In this document: positions 55,395 to 64,000 of the stretch, one piece after another
Position numbering within the stretch: position 1 is the stretch's first letter
Layout of the letters: every line of letters starts with the position of its first letter
Assembly: GCF_003937945.1 (NCBI RefSeq)
Contig: NZ_RSEC01000008.1
Span: 124,001 to 188,000 of the forward strand
From: Amycolatopsis eburnea
GTDB taxonomy: Bacteria; Actinomycetota; Actinomycetes; Mycobacteriales; Pseudonocardiaceae
Length of the DNA stretch: 64,000 nt
Direction: 5' to 3'
Program-made: the position numbers and the translations under genes
The notes under the pieces: generated by a model
The model's input: only the letters and a program-made list of their open reading frames with translations
The model's database searches: none
Told to the model about the DNA's origin: nothing

Positions 55395-56371
55395 CCCAGA
55401 TCCGGCCAGTGCAGCACGGTCGAACCCCAGGTCAGGCCCGCGCCGAACGCGCTGAGCAGCACGCGGTGGCCGGGCGCGAGGGTGCCGTCGGCGCGGGCGT
55501 CGGCCAGCGCGAGCGGGATGGACGCGGCGCTGGTGTTGCCGACCCGGTCGATGTTGGCGACGACGGCGTCCGCCGGCATGCCCAGCTGCTTCGCCGTCGC
55601 CTGGAGGATCCGGATGTTCGCCTGGTGCCCGACGAAGCGGTCGACGTCGCCGACCATCCAGCCCGCGCGCTCCAGGACGGTGCGCGAGGACTCCGCCATC
55701 CGCGCGCAGGCGTGCCGGAAGACCGCGGTGCCCTGCATGGCGAGGAACCGGTCGGCCGGGGTGTCGGACAGCCGCTTCCGGGCGCCGCCGGCTTCGACCC
55801 ACAGCAGATCGGCGAGCTCGCCCTCGCTGTGCAGGTCGAACGGCCCGAACGCGCCGGGCTCGCCGGCCTCGCCCGCCCGCAGCAGGACCGCGCCGGCGCC
55901 GTCGCCGAAGATCGGCACGGTGGTGCGGTCGTTGGGGTCGATGAGCGTGGTGAAGGTGTCGGCGCCGATCACGAGCACGCGCTCGGCGAGCCCGCCGGCG
56001 ATGAACCCGGCCGCGGTGGCCAGCGCGTAGACGAACCCGCTGCAGACGGCGTTGACGTCGAACGCGGCGGCCGTGCCGAGCCCGAGCCGGGCGGCGACCT
56101 GCGGCGCGCTGGCCGGGCACGGCTGGTCGGGCGTGGAGGTGGCGAGCACGACGACGTCGGCGCTCCCGCCGCCCAGCGCTTCGCGCCCCGCCCCGACCGC
56201 GAGGTCCACAGTGGACTCGTCCGGCCCGGAAACGCGGCGCTCGCGGATCCCGGTGCGGGTCCGGATCCACTCGTCCGAGGTGTCGAGCCGGGCGGCGATC
56301 TCGTGGTTGTCCAGGACTTTCGTCGGCAACCACGAGCCGAGGCCGGTCAGCACGGCGGCAGGTGCGGGCAC
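55382..56371 (-). CDS. fabH: Beta-ketoacyl-ACP synthase III
   Basis: A 329-residue FabH-type condensing enzyme. The thiolase-fold triad is complete: Cys110 in N-A-V-C-S-G-F, His249 in G-H-Q-A-N-I-R-I, and Asn279 in V-G-N-T-S-A-A-S-I. W-I-R-T-R-T-G-I-R-E-R-R is the typical CoA-binding segment. FabH starts fatty acid chains from acetyl- or branched acyl-CoA and malonyl-ACP. No acpP or fabF follows here, so it is a stand-alone copy, perhaps for a special product. The GTG start follows GGGAGG. It overlaps the cyclase gene end by 13 bases. Confidence 0.88.
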   Translation of the reverse strand: MPAPAAVLTGLGSWLPTKVLDNHEIAARLDTSDEWIRTRTGIRERRVSGPDESTVDLAVGAGREALGGGSADVVVLATSTPDQPCPASAPQVAARLGLGTAAAFDVNAVCSGFVYALATAAGFIAGGLAERVLVIGADTFTTLIDPNDRTTVPIFGDGAGAVLLRAGEAGEPGAFGPFDLHSEGELADLLWVEAGGARKRLSDTPADRFLAMQGTAVFRHACARMAESSRTVLERAGWMVGDVDRFVGHQANIRILQATAKQLGMPADAVVANIDRVGNTSAASIPLALADARADGTLAPGHRVLLSAFGAGLTWGSTVLHWPDLGQLS

Positions 56372-56583
56372 GGGAAAGCCTCCCCACGCCGGCGGGTTGG
56401 CGGGCGACCGGCTGGTCTTCCACTTGTATGCGCTACCCCCTGGTAGACCCGTGAGTTGTGTTCCAGGTCACTCAGAAAGTTGTTTCATCTTCGCCTCGTT
56501 CGGAGTAGTGAGCGGCGTCACGGAGGAGTGAGCGCGGGGTTGAGCCGAGGCGGATTGTCGGGGGTGCCGGTTAGCCTGCTTGA

Positions 56584-57057
56584 GTGCAGACACCCGACCT
56601 CGACCAGCTGGACACCGCCATCCTCGCCTGCCTCCAGGCGGACGCCCGCACCATCGCCGAGACGATCGGCGCGAAGGTCGGCCTCTCGGCCGCGGCGGTC
56701 CAGCGGCGGATCAAGCGGCTGCGCGAGGCGGGCGTCATCGAGCGCGAGGTGGCGATCCTCTCGCCGGAGGCGCTCGGGCTGAACATGACGTTCGTGGTGA
56801 TGGTCGAGATGGAGCGCGAGAACCTCGCGGTCCTCGACGCGTTCCGCCGCCAGGTGCTCACCGACGACTGCGTCCAGCAGTGCTACTACGTCACCGGCAA
56901 CGCCGACTTCGTGCTGATCGTGACGTGCCCGGACATGGCGGGCTTCGAGGCGTTCACCCGGCGGATGTTCTTCGAGAACCCGAACGTCCGGCACTTCACG
57001 ACGAGCGTGGCGATGGACCGGGTGAAGGTGGGACTGGACCTGCCACTGGGCCCCTAG
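56584..57057 (+). CDS. Lrp/AsnC-family transcriptional regulator
   Basis: A 157-residue feast/famine regulator. The N-terminal helix-turn-helix reads D-T-A-I-L-A-C-L-Q-A-D-A-R, T-I-G-A-K-V-G-L-S-A-A-A-V-Q-R-R-I-K-R-L, and the C-terminal RAM domain (V-M-V-E-M-E to the end, with V-T-G-N-A-D-F-V-L) binds amino acids or similar effectors. The GTG start is preceded by a weak site. It is divergent from fabH across 212 bases. The end overlaps the broken lipoprotein gene. Confidence 0.88.
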   Translation: MQTPDLDQLDTAILACLQADARTIAETIGAKVGLSAAAVQRRIKRLREAGVIEREVAILSPEALGLNMTFVVMVEMERENLAVLDAFRRQVLTDDCVQQCYYVTGNADFVLIVTCPDMAGFEAFTRRMFFENPNVRHFTTSVAMDRVKVGLDLPLGP

Positions 57058-57565
57058 GCGGCGCGGGCCTTCGCGACGCCGTCGGCGAGGACGGGCTTGA
57101 GCGCGGCTTCGCAGACCGCCTGCTCGGTGCAGAGCGCGAAGGCGGTGACGACGTAACCACCGACCTGCGCGACGTAGGTCAGCTTCACGACGTCGCCGCC
57201 GGTGGTCATCTTGATCGCGAGCACCTGAGCGGGGTCGGCCTTCGGGTTCCCCGGGAGCGTGAACCGGGCGTCGGAGGGGCTGCCGTCACCGACCCGGCCG
57301 CACTGGCCGGCCTGCGCCTGGACCGCCGCGACGTCGAGCGCGAACCGCGTGCCGACGTACGGCTGAGCATCCGTTCCAGGAGGAGCTTTCGGCGATCTCC
57401 TGGAGGGGTGAACACCCGGTGCGCGAGGACGTCGTTGCGGGTCGGGTGCGGCGGGTACGCGGACGCGTCGGGCAGGAGCGTGAGGAGGTCCGGTCCGGCC
57501 TTCGCCGGGGCGGCCGCGGGCGCGGCCGTTCCGCCGGTCGGCCCCGCGCAGCCCGCGGCGCCCAT
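57054..57565 (-). pseudogene. Lipoprotein gene disrupted by frameshift
   Basis: Two reading frames share one apparent protein. From 57565 down to about 57400 one frame gives a lipobox-like A-A-G-C-A-G-P, an Ala/Pro linker, then D-L-L-T-L-L-P-D-A-S-A-Y-P-P. From about 57365 to the stop at 57054 another frame gives Q-P-Y-V-G-T-R-F-A-L-D-V and a mycobacterial-style extracellular domain with paired Cys. Codon use in the middle (57365-57405) suits a third frame (L-Q-E-I-A-E-S-S-S-W-N-G-C-S), so two compensating or adjacent indels are possible. No upstream start is clear. It looks like a decayed secreted sensor-type lipoprotein. Confidence 0.62.
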
Positions 57566-57699
57566 CGCGAGCAGGACCAGCCAACGCCCGAGCGAGTCGG
57601 CCCGGCGCCGCCCGGTGTTACGACGCGAAATCCGGTGGGAAAGCCACCACTCCGCCGATATCCTGGCCTGCTGTCCACCTGGGGGAAGGACTCCGCAGC

Positions 57700-58899
57700 A
57701 TGGTTCGGGACCGCCGGCTCTTCCTCGCCGCCACCCTGATCGACGCGCTCGGCAGCGGGCTCTGGGTGCCGTTCGCGCTCCTCTTCCTCGTGCACGGCCA
57801 AGGGCTCGGCCTGGTCGACGCCGGGACGTCGCTGAGCACCGGGGCGGTGCTCGCGCTCGTCACCGGGCCGGCCGCCGGGGTGGCCATGGACCGGTTCGGG
57901 CCGCGGGCGCTGCTCGTGGCCGGGAACCTCGTGCGGCTCGGGGCCTTCTGCGCCTACCCCTTCGTGCACAGCGGCTGGCAGGTGGTCGTGGTGTCGGCCG
58001 TGGCCGGGTTCGGGGACCGGTTGTTCTGGACGTGCAACGCGCCGATGGCCGCGCGGCTCGCCGGGGGGCGGGACACCGATCGGGTGCTCGCGACGCAGAC
58101 CGCCGGGCGGTTCGCCGGGGCCGGGGTCGGGGCCGCCGCGATGGCCGTGCTGCCGACCTTCACCAGCCCGTGGGCCTTCCACCTGCTCGCGTACGTCAAC
58201 GCGGCGAGCTTCGCCGTGGCGGCGGTGCTGATCCGGCTGCTCCCCCGTGCCGAGGCGCGCGCGGACTCGCCGGCCGGGAGCTGGCGGGCCGTGCTCGGGG
58301 ACCGGCCGTTCACCGGGTTCTGCGTCACCCACTTGGCTTTCACGTTCGCCAGCGCGAGCAAGTTCGCCGTGCTGCCGATCGTCGTGCGGGATCTGCTGCA
58401 CGGTCCACAGTGGATCGCCGGGACCGCCATCACGCTCGGGACCGTGGTCGTCGTCACGACCCAGCGGCCGGTCGTCGCGGTGCTGGCCCGCCGCAGCCGG
58501 ACGGCGGGGCTGATCGGGGCCGCGGTGCTGTTCGCCGCCTGCTTCGCGCTGTTGATCCCGCTGGAGGCCGTTCCGCTGGGCGTCGCCACCGGGCTGATCC
58601 TCGCCGCCAGCGTCGGGTTCTCGGTCGCGGAGGCGATGTTCGGCCCGACCGCCACCGCGGCGGCCGCCGAAGCCGCGCCGCCCGGGGCCGAAGGGCGGGC
58701 CAGCTCGATCTTCCAGCTCTCCTGGGGACTGCCGGTGGCGCTCGCGCCCGGCCTGCTGTCCCTGCTGCTCACCGCGGGCAACGCCCTGACCTGGTCGGTG
58801 CTGGCGCTGACCTGCGCGGCCGCCGTCCCGGCGCTGCTCGCGCTGCGGAACCGGCTGCCCGCCGCGCTGCGCGAGCCGTCACCACCCGTGCCCGCCTGA
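57700..58899 (+). CDS. MFS transporter
   Basis: A 399-residue permease with about 12 transmembrane helices. It starts with R-R-L-F-L-A-A-T-L-I-D-A-L-G-S-G-L-W-V-P, and D-R-F-G-P-R-A-L-L-V is the loop between helices 2 and 3 that marks the superfamily. The closest type is the drug-exporter branch. No substrate can be assigned. It stands alone, with the broken lipoprotein gene divergent on one side and the SsgB-like gene 155 bases downstream. Confidence 0.85.
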   Translation: MVRDRRLFLAATLIDALGSGLWVPFALLFLVHGQGLGLVDAGTSLSTGAVLALVTGPAAGVAMDRFGPRALLVAGNLVRLGAFCAYPFVHSGWQVVVVSAVAGFGDRLFWTCNAPMAARLAGGRDTDRVLATQTAGRFAGAGVGAAAMAVLPTFTSPWAFHLLAYVNAASFAVAAVLIRLLPRAEARADSPAGSWRAVLGDRPFTGFCVTHLAFTFASASKFAVLPIVVRDLLHGPQWIAGTAITLGTVVVVTTQRPVVAVLARRSRTAGLIGAAVLFAACFALLIPLEAVPLGVATGLILAASVGFSVAEAMFGPTATAAAAEAAPPGAEGRASSIFQLSWGLPVALAPGLLSLLLTAGNALTWSVLALTCAAAVPALLALRNRLPAALREPSPPVPA

Positions 58900-59054
58900 G
58901 CGCAAGGGGTATGTGCCCGGCGTTACACCACAATGGACGGATGCAACCGATCAAGTGAACGTGAAGCTTTCTCCGTCATGACCGCAGGCCCTGGTCATCT
59001 CCTTGCCGAACAGTTCGCGCCGCGCGAACCGACCGCGAGACTCCAGGAGGGGCC

Positions 59055-59459
59055 GTGCACACCGACGCCGTACACCAGAGCCAGTTCGTGCTGCTGAACG
59101 AGAGCACCACGCCCGTCCTGTCCCGCCTGTCCTACCACGTGCACGAGCCGTTCGCGGTGACCGTGGCCTTCCGGACCGAGCGCGGCCGGTGGATCGAGTG
59201 GACCTTCGCGCGTGACCTCCTCGTGTCCGGGCTCGACGAGCCCACCGGCCTCGGCGACGTCCGGATCCGCCCGGACCTGTCCGAGGACGAAGACTTCCTC
59301 ACCCTGGAAATCGAGTCACCGGACGGCTATGCGTCGTTCGAGCTGGAGCGCGAAGACATCCGGACGTTCCTCGAGGCGTCCTACGAGCTGGTGCCGCTCG
59401 GCGAAGAGAGCGCGCACTTCGACGTCGACGGGCTGATCGAGGAGATCAGCAACGTCTGA
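59055..59459 (+). CDS. ssgB: SsgA-like sporulation/cell division protein, probable SsgB
   Basis: A 134-residue SsgA-like protein. The beta-barrel whirly-fold motifs are clear: V-L-S-R-L-S-Y, P-F-A-V-T-V-A-F, W-I-E-W-T-F-A-R-D-L-L-V-S-G-L, and G-L-G-D-V-R-I-R-P. SsgB in Streptomyces positions FtsZ during sporulation septation, and it is the member conserved across morphologically complex actinobacteria. The GTG start follows GGAGGGG. A strong hairpin lies after the gene. Presence here fits a filamentous, septating life style. Confidence 0.85.
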   Translation: MHTDAVHQSQFVLLNESTTPVLSRLSYHVHEPFAVTVAFRTERGRWIEWTFARDLLVSGLDEPTGLGDVRIRPDLSEDEDFLTLEIESPDGYASFELEREDIRTFLEASYELVPLGEESAHFDVDGLIEEISNV

Positions 59460-59492
59460 CCCCTGAACCTCCCAATCCCGCGGCGAGGAACG

Positions 59493-59539
59493 AAGGGCGG
59501 GGTTTCGAGTGCGCTGGAGGCACTCGAAACCCCGCCCTT
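59493..59539. terminator. Bidirectional hairpin between ssgB and the S1 protease
   Basis: A 20-base perfect stem (59493-59512 with 59520-59539; core GGGCGGGGTTTCGAGTGC) encloses a 7-base loop and is followed by TTT on the plus strand. It lies between two convergent genes. Its sequence is unrelated to the GTGAAGGCC hairpins. Confidence 0.85.
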
Positions 59540-59558
59540 TCGCCGTTTTCGGCAGGGA

Positions 59559-60662
59559 TCAGCTGGTCTTGAGGGTGGTGCCGGTGCCGGACAGCGCGCC
59601 GGCGATCGGGTAGAAGTACGTCACGGACGTGTTGCCGCCGGACAGGACGCCCTGCGCGTAGTTGCCGGCGATGAAGCCGCCGCCCGAGTCACCCGCGGCC
59701 GAGCGGACGTTGGTCGCGGTCATGCCGTTGACCGTGCCCTCGGCGTAGCGGACGCTCTGGTTCTTGGCGCCGATGGTGCCGCAGGTCCAGCCCGTGGTCG
59801 AGCCGGCCTTGCAGACCGACGAGCCGGTCGCCGCGTTCGACTGCCCGCGCACCGCGGTCCCGTTGTTCATCTGCGCGACCGGGGTCCAGCTGCTGTTGGT
59901 CCGCACCGCCGCGTAGTCGACGCCCGGGAAGCGGTAGGTGATCCAGCTGCCGAGCGAGGCGCCGTTCGACCCGGTCAGCGAGCCGCCGCCGGTGAGCGCG
60001 CCGCAGTGGCCCGCGGTGACGAAACCGGTCGTGGTCGCGAAGCCGACCGAGCAGCGCGACGAGCCACCGATGTAGTAGGCGTCACCGCCGCGGATGTTGG
60101 CGTGCAGCGTCGGTTTCGCGGCCGCGTCGAGGATCGTCACCGACGACTTGTCCACACCGGACTGCGTCAGGAAGGTTTCGGCCGCGGCTCGCTGGCCCTG
60201 CAGGACCGACAGCGTCACGCGGTTGGTGGTGGCGTCGACGCCCCAGCCGGTGATCGCGTACGGCGCCGAGGCGTCGCGCGCGTTCAGGGTGTCCACTGTG
60301 GAGTCGAGCTGGCGGGCGCTGAACTTCACGACTTCCGCTTCGGCGCCGGCTTCGCGGATCTTGGCGACCGACGCGGCGTTCGTCGTCTGGATGTGCGCCT
60401 TGCCGGTGGCCGCGTTGTAGGTCGCGCCCCCGAACGCGTCGCCGAGCGCCGCGCTGACGGCCTCGGTGACCTTGGTCGCGACGTCCTCGTTCTTCAGCCG
60501 CGTCAGCACCTGGTCGTGGGTCAGGCCGAGGTCGCGCTGCATCGCGGGCACGATGTCCGGGTTCAGCAGGTCCTGGCCCGACGCGGGGACGGCGGTCGCG
60601 GCCAGCGCGCCCGTCGCCATCACCGCGGTGGCAGCGGCACCGAGAAGTCTCGCGATCTTCAT
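59559..60662 (-). CDS. Secreted S1-family serine protease with prodomain
   Basis: A 367-residue streptogrisin/alpha-lytic-protease-type precursor. Residues 1-29 are a signal peptide, about 31-187 an inhibitory and folding prodomain, and from about 188 the mature trypsin-like enzyme. The triad is His219 (T-A-G-H-C-G), Asp249 (G-V-D-Y-A-A-V-R) and Ser326 (G-D-S-G-G-G). Cys204-Cys220 and Cys284-Cys294 fit the conserved disulfides. It digests protein outside the cell. Nothing nearby suggests a dedicated inhibitor gene. Confidence 0.92.
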   Translation of the reverse strand: MKIARLLGAAATAVMATGALAATAVPASGQDLLNPDIVPAMQRDLGLTHDQVLTRLKNEDVATKVTEAVSAALGDAFGGATYNAATGKAHIQTTNAASVAKIREAGAEAEVVKFSARQLDSTVDTLNARDASAPYAITGWGVDATTNRVTLSVLQGQRAAAETFLTQSGVDKSSVTILDAAAKPTLHANIRGGDAYYIGGSSRCSVGFATTTGFVTAGHCGALTGGGSLTGSNGASLGSWITYRFPGVDYAAVRTNSSWTPVAQMNNGTAVRGQSNAATGSSVCKAGSTTGWTCGTIGAKNQSVRYAEGTVNGMTATNVRSAAGDSGGGFIAGNYAQGVLSGGNTSVTYFYPIAGALSGTGTTLKTS

Positions 60663-61106
60663 GCTTCTCCCTAGTTGGTTACGCGCGGCTCCGCACCGGC
60701 CACGCAGTGGTACTCACCCGGCTGAGCGTCCCCGCAGTGGGCGTTACGGTGCAATCCGGGCGCCCGGCGAATGGGTATACGCATTCACCCCGGACGAATC
60801 CCCTGCTCCAAGCGACCTCGACCCCGGCACGTCACCCGGTCGGACAGGTCCTTAAGTAGGGTTTCCGTGAACTACTTTCGGTAGCGGGACTACCTACCTG
60901 ATCAAGCTATGCGCCCCCGGAACGCGGGAACGGCCGAGGTTTCGCACGCACTGTGCACCGGAAGCCCCCGATCCCGCGGCAAACCGGTGACAGCGGGTAG
61001 GCGGACGTGTGACGGTGGTACCGACCACCTATTCGGTTAATGGTTTACGAGCGGATCAGCGCTGCTTAGGCTCCCGCGCACAGTGCCGGAGCGCCGAGGA
61101 GGTCAT
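60663..61106. other. 444-base intergenic region with divergent promoters
   Basis: No gene is seen. It must carry the protease promoter (minus strand) and that of the LAL regulator (plus). An inverted repeat GGTGGTaccgACCACC lies at 61014-61029, 15 bases before the promoter listed at 61044. The rest shows nothing distinctive. Confidence 0.6.
61044..61072 (+). promoter_or_regulatory. Putative promoter of the LAL regulator
   Basis: TTTACG (61044-61049), 17 bases, TAGGCT (61067-61072), which would start transcription near 61079, 28 bases before the ATG. The match to the housekeeping consensus is moderate. Confidence 0.4.
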
Positions 61107-64000
61107 ATGTGGCTGACCGCTCCCCGCCCCACCTCCGTCTCGATCAGGTCTGGACCAGCGCGCCTGACCGGCCGCGACGCCGAGCTCGACGCCATCGTGG
61201 ACGTGCTGCGGCACCGGCCCGCGGCGGTGCTGATCGAGGGTGAACCCGGCATGGGCCGGACCCGGCTGCTCGCGGAGATCGCGCGGCGCAAGGAGTTCGA
61301 GGGCTGCCGCGTGCTCACCGGCGCCTGCCAGCCGCTGCGGGAACCGTTTCCCTACGGGCCCGTCCTGGAAGCGCTTCGCGCGTGCGGCGACGCGCCGCTG
61401 GGCCCGCTCAGCCCGGTCGCCGGCGTGCTGCGGCCGTTGCTGCCGGAGCTCGCGGAAGCGCTTCCCCCGCGGCCCGAGCCGCTGGCCGACCCGGTCGCCG
61501 AGCGCCACCGCGTGTTCCGCGCGGTGCGGGAGCTCCTGTGCGCCTGCGGGCCCGCGCTCGTGCTGATCGACGACCTCCAGTGGGCCGACGAGGACACCCG
61601 CGACCTCATGCGGTTCCTCGCCGGCGCGATGCCGCCCGAGCTGGCCGTGGTCGCCACCTACCGGTCGGCCACCGACGTGCGGCCCGGACCGCTCGGCGCG
61701 CCCTTCCGGACCGACCCGGCCGTCCACTCCGCGCGCGTGGCGCTGGGCGCGCTCGACGTCGCCGCCGTGCGCGCGCTCGCGGTCGAAATCCTCGAACTGC
61801 CCCGGGTCACCGACGAGTTCGCGGCGAAGCTGCACGAGTGCACCGCCGGGATCCCGTTCGTGGTCGAGGAAACGCTGCGGGCGCTCAAGGAAGCGGCCGA
61901 ACGCCTCCCGGTCGGCGAAGTGCTTTCCGATCGGTTGCTGGAAAACCTCGAAGTGCCGGTGCTGCTGCGGGAAGCCGTCACCGAACGGCTTTCCGCGCTG
62001 CCCGACCCGGCGGTGCGGCTGGCCGGTGCGGCCGCGGTACTGGGCGTCGGCGCCGAAGCCGGCGTGCTCGGCGAGCTGGCCGGGCTCACCGACGAAGTCC
62101 TCCGCACCGCGCTGCTGGCCGCGTTGTCGGGCGGGGTGCTCGGCGAAGTCGGGGACGGCAAGTACGGCTTCCGGCACCCGCTGGCGCGCAAGGCGGTCTA
62201 CGACACGGTGAGCGGCCCCGAACGCGCTTTGCTGCACGCGCAGGCGATCCGCGTGCTCGCCGCGCAGCCGTCCCCGCCGCTCACGCTGCTGGCCCGGCAC
62301 TCCCGCGCGGCGGGCCGCGTCGACCAGTGGCGGCACTACGCCGAAGCGGCCGCCGACGAGGCGATCGCCCGCGGCGAGACGTCCCGGGCGATCGACCTGC
62401 TGCAGTCGGTGCTCGCCGAACCCGGGCCGGCCCAGGCGGACGCCGGGCGCGTGGCGGGCAAGCTGAGCCAGGTCGCGCTGCGGGGCTTCCGCCCCGACGT
62501 GATCGGCACGCTCGAGCGCGTGCTGGAAGAGGTGGCGCTGCCGCCGTCGGTGCGCGGCTCGATCCGGCTGAGCCTCGGCATGCTGCTGGTCCGGACCATC
62601 GGCGGGCTCGGCCGCGGCCGCCTCGAAGTCGAGCGCGCGGTCGGCGAGCTGACCGACCGGCCCGACCTCGCCGCGCGCGGCATCACGCTGCTCGCCCAGC
62701 CGATCGACGGGCTGACGCCGTTGTCGTGGCACGAATCCTGGCGCGCCCGCGCGGGCGAGGTGTACGAGCGGCTCGACGACCCCGAGCTGCGGCTGGCGCT
62801 GACCGCCGACCGCATCGCGGCCGCGTCACACGTCGGCGACGGCTCGGCGTGGGCGGAGTTCGAAGCGCTGTCGGACACGGTCGGCACGGTCGCCGAGCGC
62901 GTCCAGCTGGCCCGGCTGTGGTGCAACCTCGCCGACGGCCAGTCGTGGGCCGGGCACCTCGAACGCGCGGACCGGCTGGTCACCGAGGGCGTCCGGCGCG
63001 CGACCGACGCCGGCGCGCTGTACGCGATCGGGCTGATCCAGGGCACCCGCGTCCGGCTGGACTGGGTGCGCGGGCGCTGGACCGGCCTCGCCGAAGCCGC
63101 CGAGCAGCTGCGGGACAGCTACCCGGAACTGGGCCCGATCGTCATGGAGTCGTCGCTGGTGCTCGGCGGGCTCGCGGCCGTGCGCGGGGAGTTCGCCGCG
63201 GCGCAACGGCACCTGACCGCGGCGAGCGTGCACGCGCCGGACCGCGGGCCGATCCCGGTGGTGCTCTCGGCCGCCGGCGTGCTGATCTCGGTCCTGCTGG
63301 CGACCGACGACGTCGACGGCGCCTGCGCGGTGGCCGACACGGCGGTGGCGGCGGCCGGGCGCAAGGGCGTCTGGATCTGGGCCGCGGCACTGGTCCCGGC
63401 GGCGGCGCAGGCGTACGCGCGGGCCGGGCGCTGGCCGGAGGCGGACAGCGTCGTGGAGGCGTTCGCCCGCGGCATCGAGGGCCGCGACGCCCCGGTGGCC
63501 GCGGCCGCGCTGGTGGCCGGGCGCGCGGTGCTATTAGAGGCGCGGGGCAAGCACCTGGCCGCGGCGGCGCTGTTCGACGAAGCCGCGTCCAGCTACACGG
63601 CGCTGCCGATGCCCTACCCGGCGACGGCGATGCGGGAGCGAGCCGCGATGTGCCGGCTGGCGGCGGGCAACCGCGACGCCGTCGAGGAGCTGACCGCGGC
63701 GGCGGAGGCGTACGAGCAGCTGGGTGCGACGCGGGATGCCGGACGCTGCCGTCACCAGCTGCGCGAGCACGGCGCTTGGGCGCCTTCGCAGCGTGGGCGG
63801 CGGGGGTACGGGAGCGAACTGTCCCCGCGAGAGCGCGAAGTCGCGCGGATGCTGGCGGAAGGCCGGACCAACCGCGAGATCGCCGACGGCCTGTTCCTCT
63901 CGCCTCGCACGGTCGAACAGCACGTGGCGAAGGTGCTGCGCAAGCTCGGCGCCCGCTCCCGCACGGACGTGGCCCGCAAGCTCCCCGGCGACTTCGCCAC
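61107..64000 (+). CDS. LAL-type LuxR-family ATPase regulator (incomplete at window end)
   Basis: An open frame of 964 codons without a stop; the gene continues beyond the window by probably only a few codons. The N-terminal AAA-like ATPase has Walker A G-E-P-G-M-G-R-T (residues about 46-53; Arg where Lys is usual) and Walker B L-V-L-I-D-D-L-Q-W-A-D. A long TPR-like helical middle follows, and the end is a complete LuxR helix-turn-helix, L-S-P-R-E-R-E-V-A-R-M-L-A-E-G with R-T-N-R-E-I-A-D and S-P-R-T-V-E-Q-H. Such giant activators control secondary metabolism or sugar use. GAGGAGG lies 6 bases before the ATG. Confidence 0.88.
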   Translation, partial: MWLTAPRPTSVSIRSGPARLTGRDAELDAIVDVLRHRPAAVLIEGEPGMGRTRLLAEIARRKEFEGCRVLTGACQPLREPFPYGPVLEALRACGDAPLGPLSPVAGVLRPLLPELAEALPPRPEPLADPVAERHRVFRAVRELLCACGPALVLIDDLQWADEDTRDLMRFLAGAMPPELAVVATYRSATDVRPGPLGAPFRTDPAVHSARVALGALDVAAVRALAVEILELPRVTDEFAAKLHECTAGIPFVVEETLRALKEAAERLPVGEVLSDRLLENLEVPVLLREAVTERLSALPDPAVRLAGAAAVLGVGAEAGVLGELAGLTDEVLRTALLAALSGGVLGEVGDGKYGFRHPLARKAVYDTVSGPERALLHAQAIRVLAAQPSPPLTLLARHSRAAGRVDQWRHYAEAAADEAIARGETSRAIDLLQSVLAEPGPAQADAGRVAGKLSQVALRGFRPDVIGTLERVLEEVALPPSVRGSIRLSLGMLLVRTIGGLGRGRLEVERAVGELTDRPDLAARGITLLAQPIDGLTPLSWHESWRARAGEVYERLDDPELRLALTADRIAAASHVGDGSAWAEFEALSDTVGTVAERVQLARLWCNLADGQSWAGHLERADRLVTEGVRRATDAGALYAIGLIQGTRVRLDWVRGRWTGLAEAAEQLRDSYPELGPIVMESSLVLGGLAAVRGEFAAAQRHLTAASVHAPDRGPIPVVLSAAGVLISVLLATDDVDGACAVADTAVAAAGRKGVWIWAAALVPAAAQAYARAGRWPEADSVVEAFARGIEGRDAPVAAAALVAGRAVLLEARGKHLAAAALFDEAASSYTALPMPYPATAMRERAAMCRLAAGNRDAVEELTAAAEAYEQLGATRDAGRCRHQLREHGAWAPSQRGRRGYGSELSPREREVARMLAEGRTNREIADGLFLSPRTVEQHVAKVLRKLGARSRTDVARKLPGDFA

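Noticed and set aside
55382..56371. FabH plus nearby methyltransferases as a polyketide biosynthetic cluster
   Set aside because: No ketosynthase/chain-length factor, acyl carrier protein, modular synthase or cyclase accompanies it; the methyltransferases belong to other operons.
61146..61157. AGGTCTGGACCA, a DasR-like sequence
   Set aside because: It lies inside the LAL coding region, has two mismatches to the consensus, and no chitin-related gene follows.

Overview
The window is high-GC actinobacterial chromosome. Dense coding, many GTG starts, an SsgA-like sporulation protein, a WhiB3/WhiD-type regulator, a sigma-F/B partner-switching module, secreted chitinases with family 2 carbohydrate-binding modules and a streptogrisin-type protease all point to a mycelial, soil-dwelling relative of Streptomyces. 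Amycolatopsis or another member of the Pseudonocardiaceae is the best guess, inferred from gene content and not from any search. I see no rRNA, CRISPR array, prophage or insertion sequence.

Layout. 0-9.3 kb: a secreted serine hydrolase, two esterases, an OhrR-like MarR regulator, a methyltransferase, a patatin-like lipase, a PadR regulator overlapping a FadH-type enoate reductase, and tyrA. 9.3-16.3 kb: a small antitoxin-like protein, a FUSC transporter, an SRPBCC protein, a deacetylase lipoprotein, a sigma factor with a small partner, an SGNH hydrolase and a TetR/NAD(P)-binding protein pair. 16.3-24.9 kb: a GbsR-like regulator facing a two-gene ABC exporter, envelope proteins, an MFS exporter, a LuxR regulator broken by one extra T, and a TetR/NTF2-like locus. 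25-27.7 kb: a stress and development module of STAS antagonist, WhiB3, RsbW-like anti-sigma factor, sigma factor and a second RsbW-like ATPase. whiB3 and rsbW-sigma appear to share back-to-back sigma-F-like promoters with touching -35 elements.

27.7-41.6 kb: redox enzymes; two chitinase loci (GH18 plus 3D-domain protein; two tandem GH18 enzymes), each preceded by palindromes that resemble DasR sites; a secreted HNH nuclease; a Sel1-repeat protein; an orphan hydrogenase-maturation-type protease under a CRP-like site; and a dgdR-dgdA pair for 2,2-dialkylglycine breakdown. 41.6-53.8 kb: a DUF4097 protein, a MerR regulator fused to HEAT repeats beside a second HEAT protein, tRNA-Arg(ACG) and tRNA-Ser(GCT), an MprF-like membrane protein, acetoacetyl-CoA synthetase, an aminotransferase, a TauE permease, and a GntR/methyltransferase pair. 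53.9-64 kb: a membrane adenylate cyclase, FabH, an Lrp regulator, a frameshifted lipoprotein, an MFS transporter, an SsgB-like protein, a secreted S1 protease, and the start of a large LAL-type regulator that runs off the end.

Much of the window is built from local regulator-target pairs, and for six of them I can see an inverted repeat in the shared promoter region. Three hairpins sharing the core GGCC(A/T)CCTTG sit between convergent genes and look like one dispersed terminator family.
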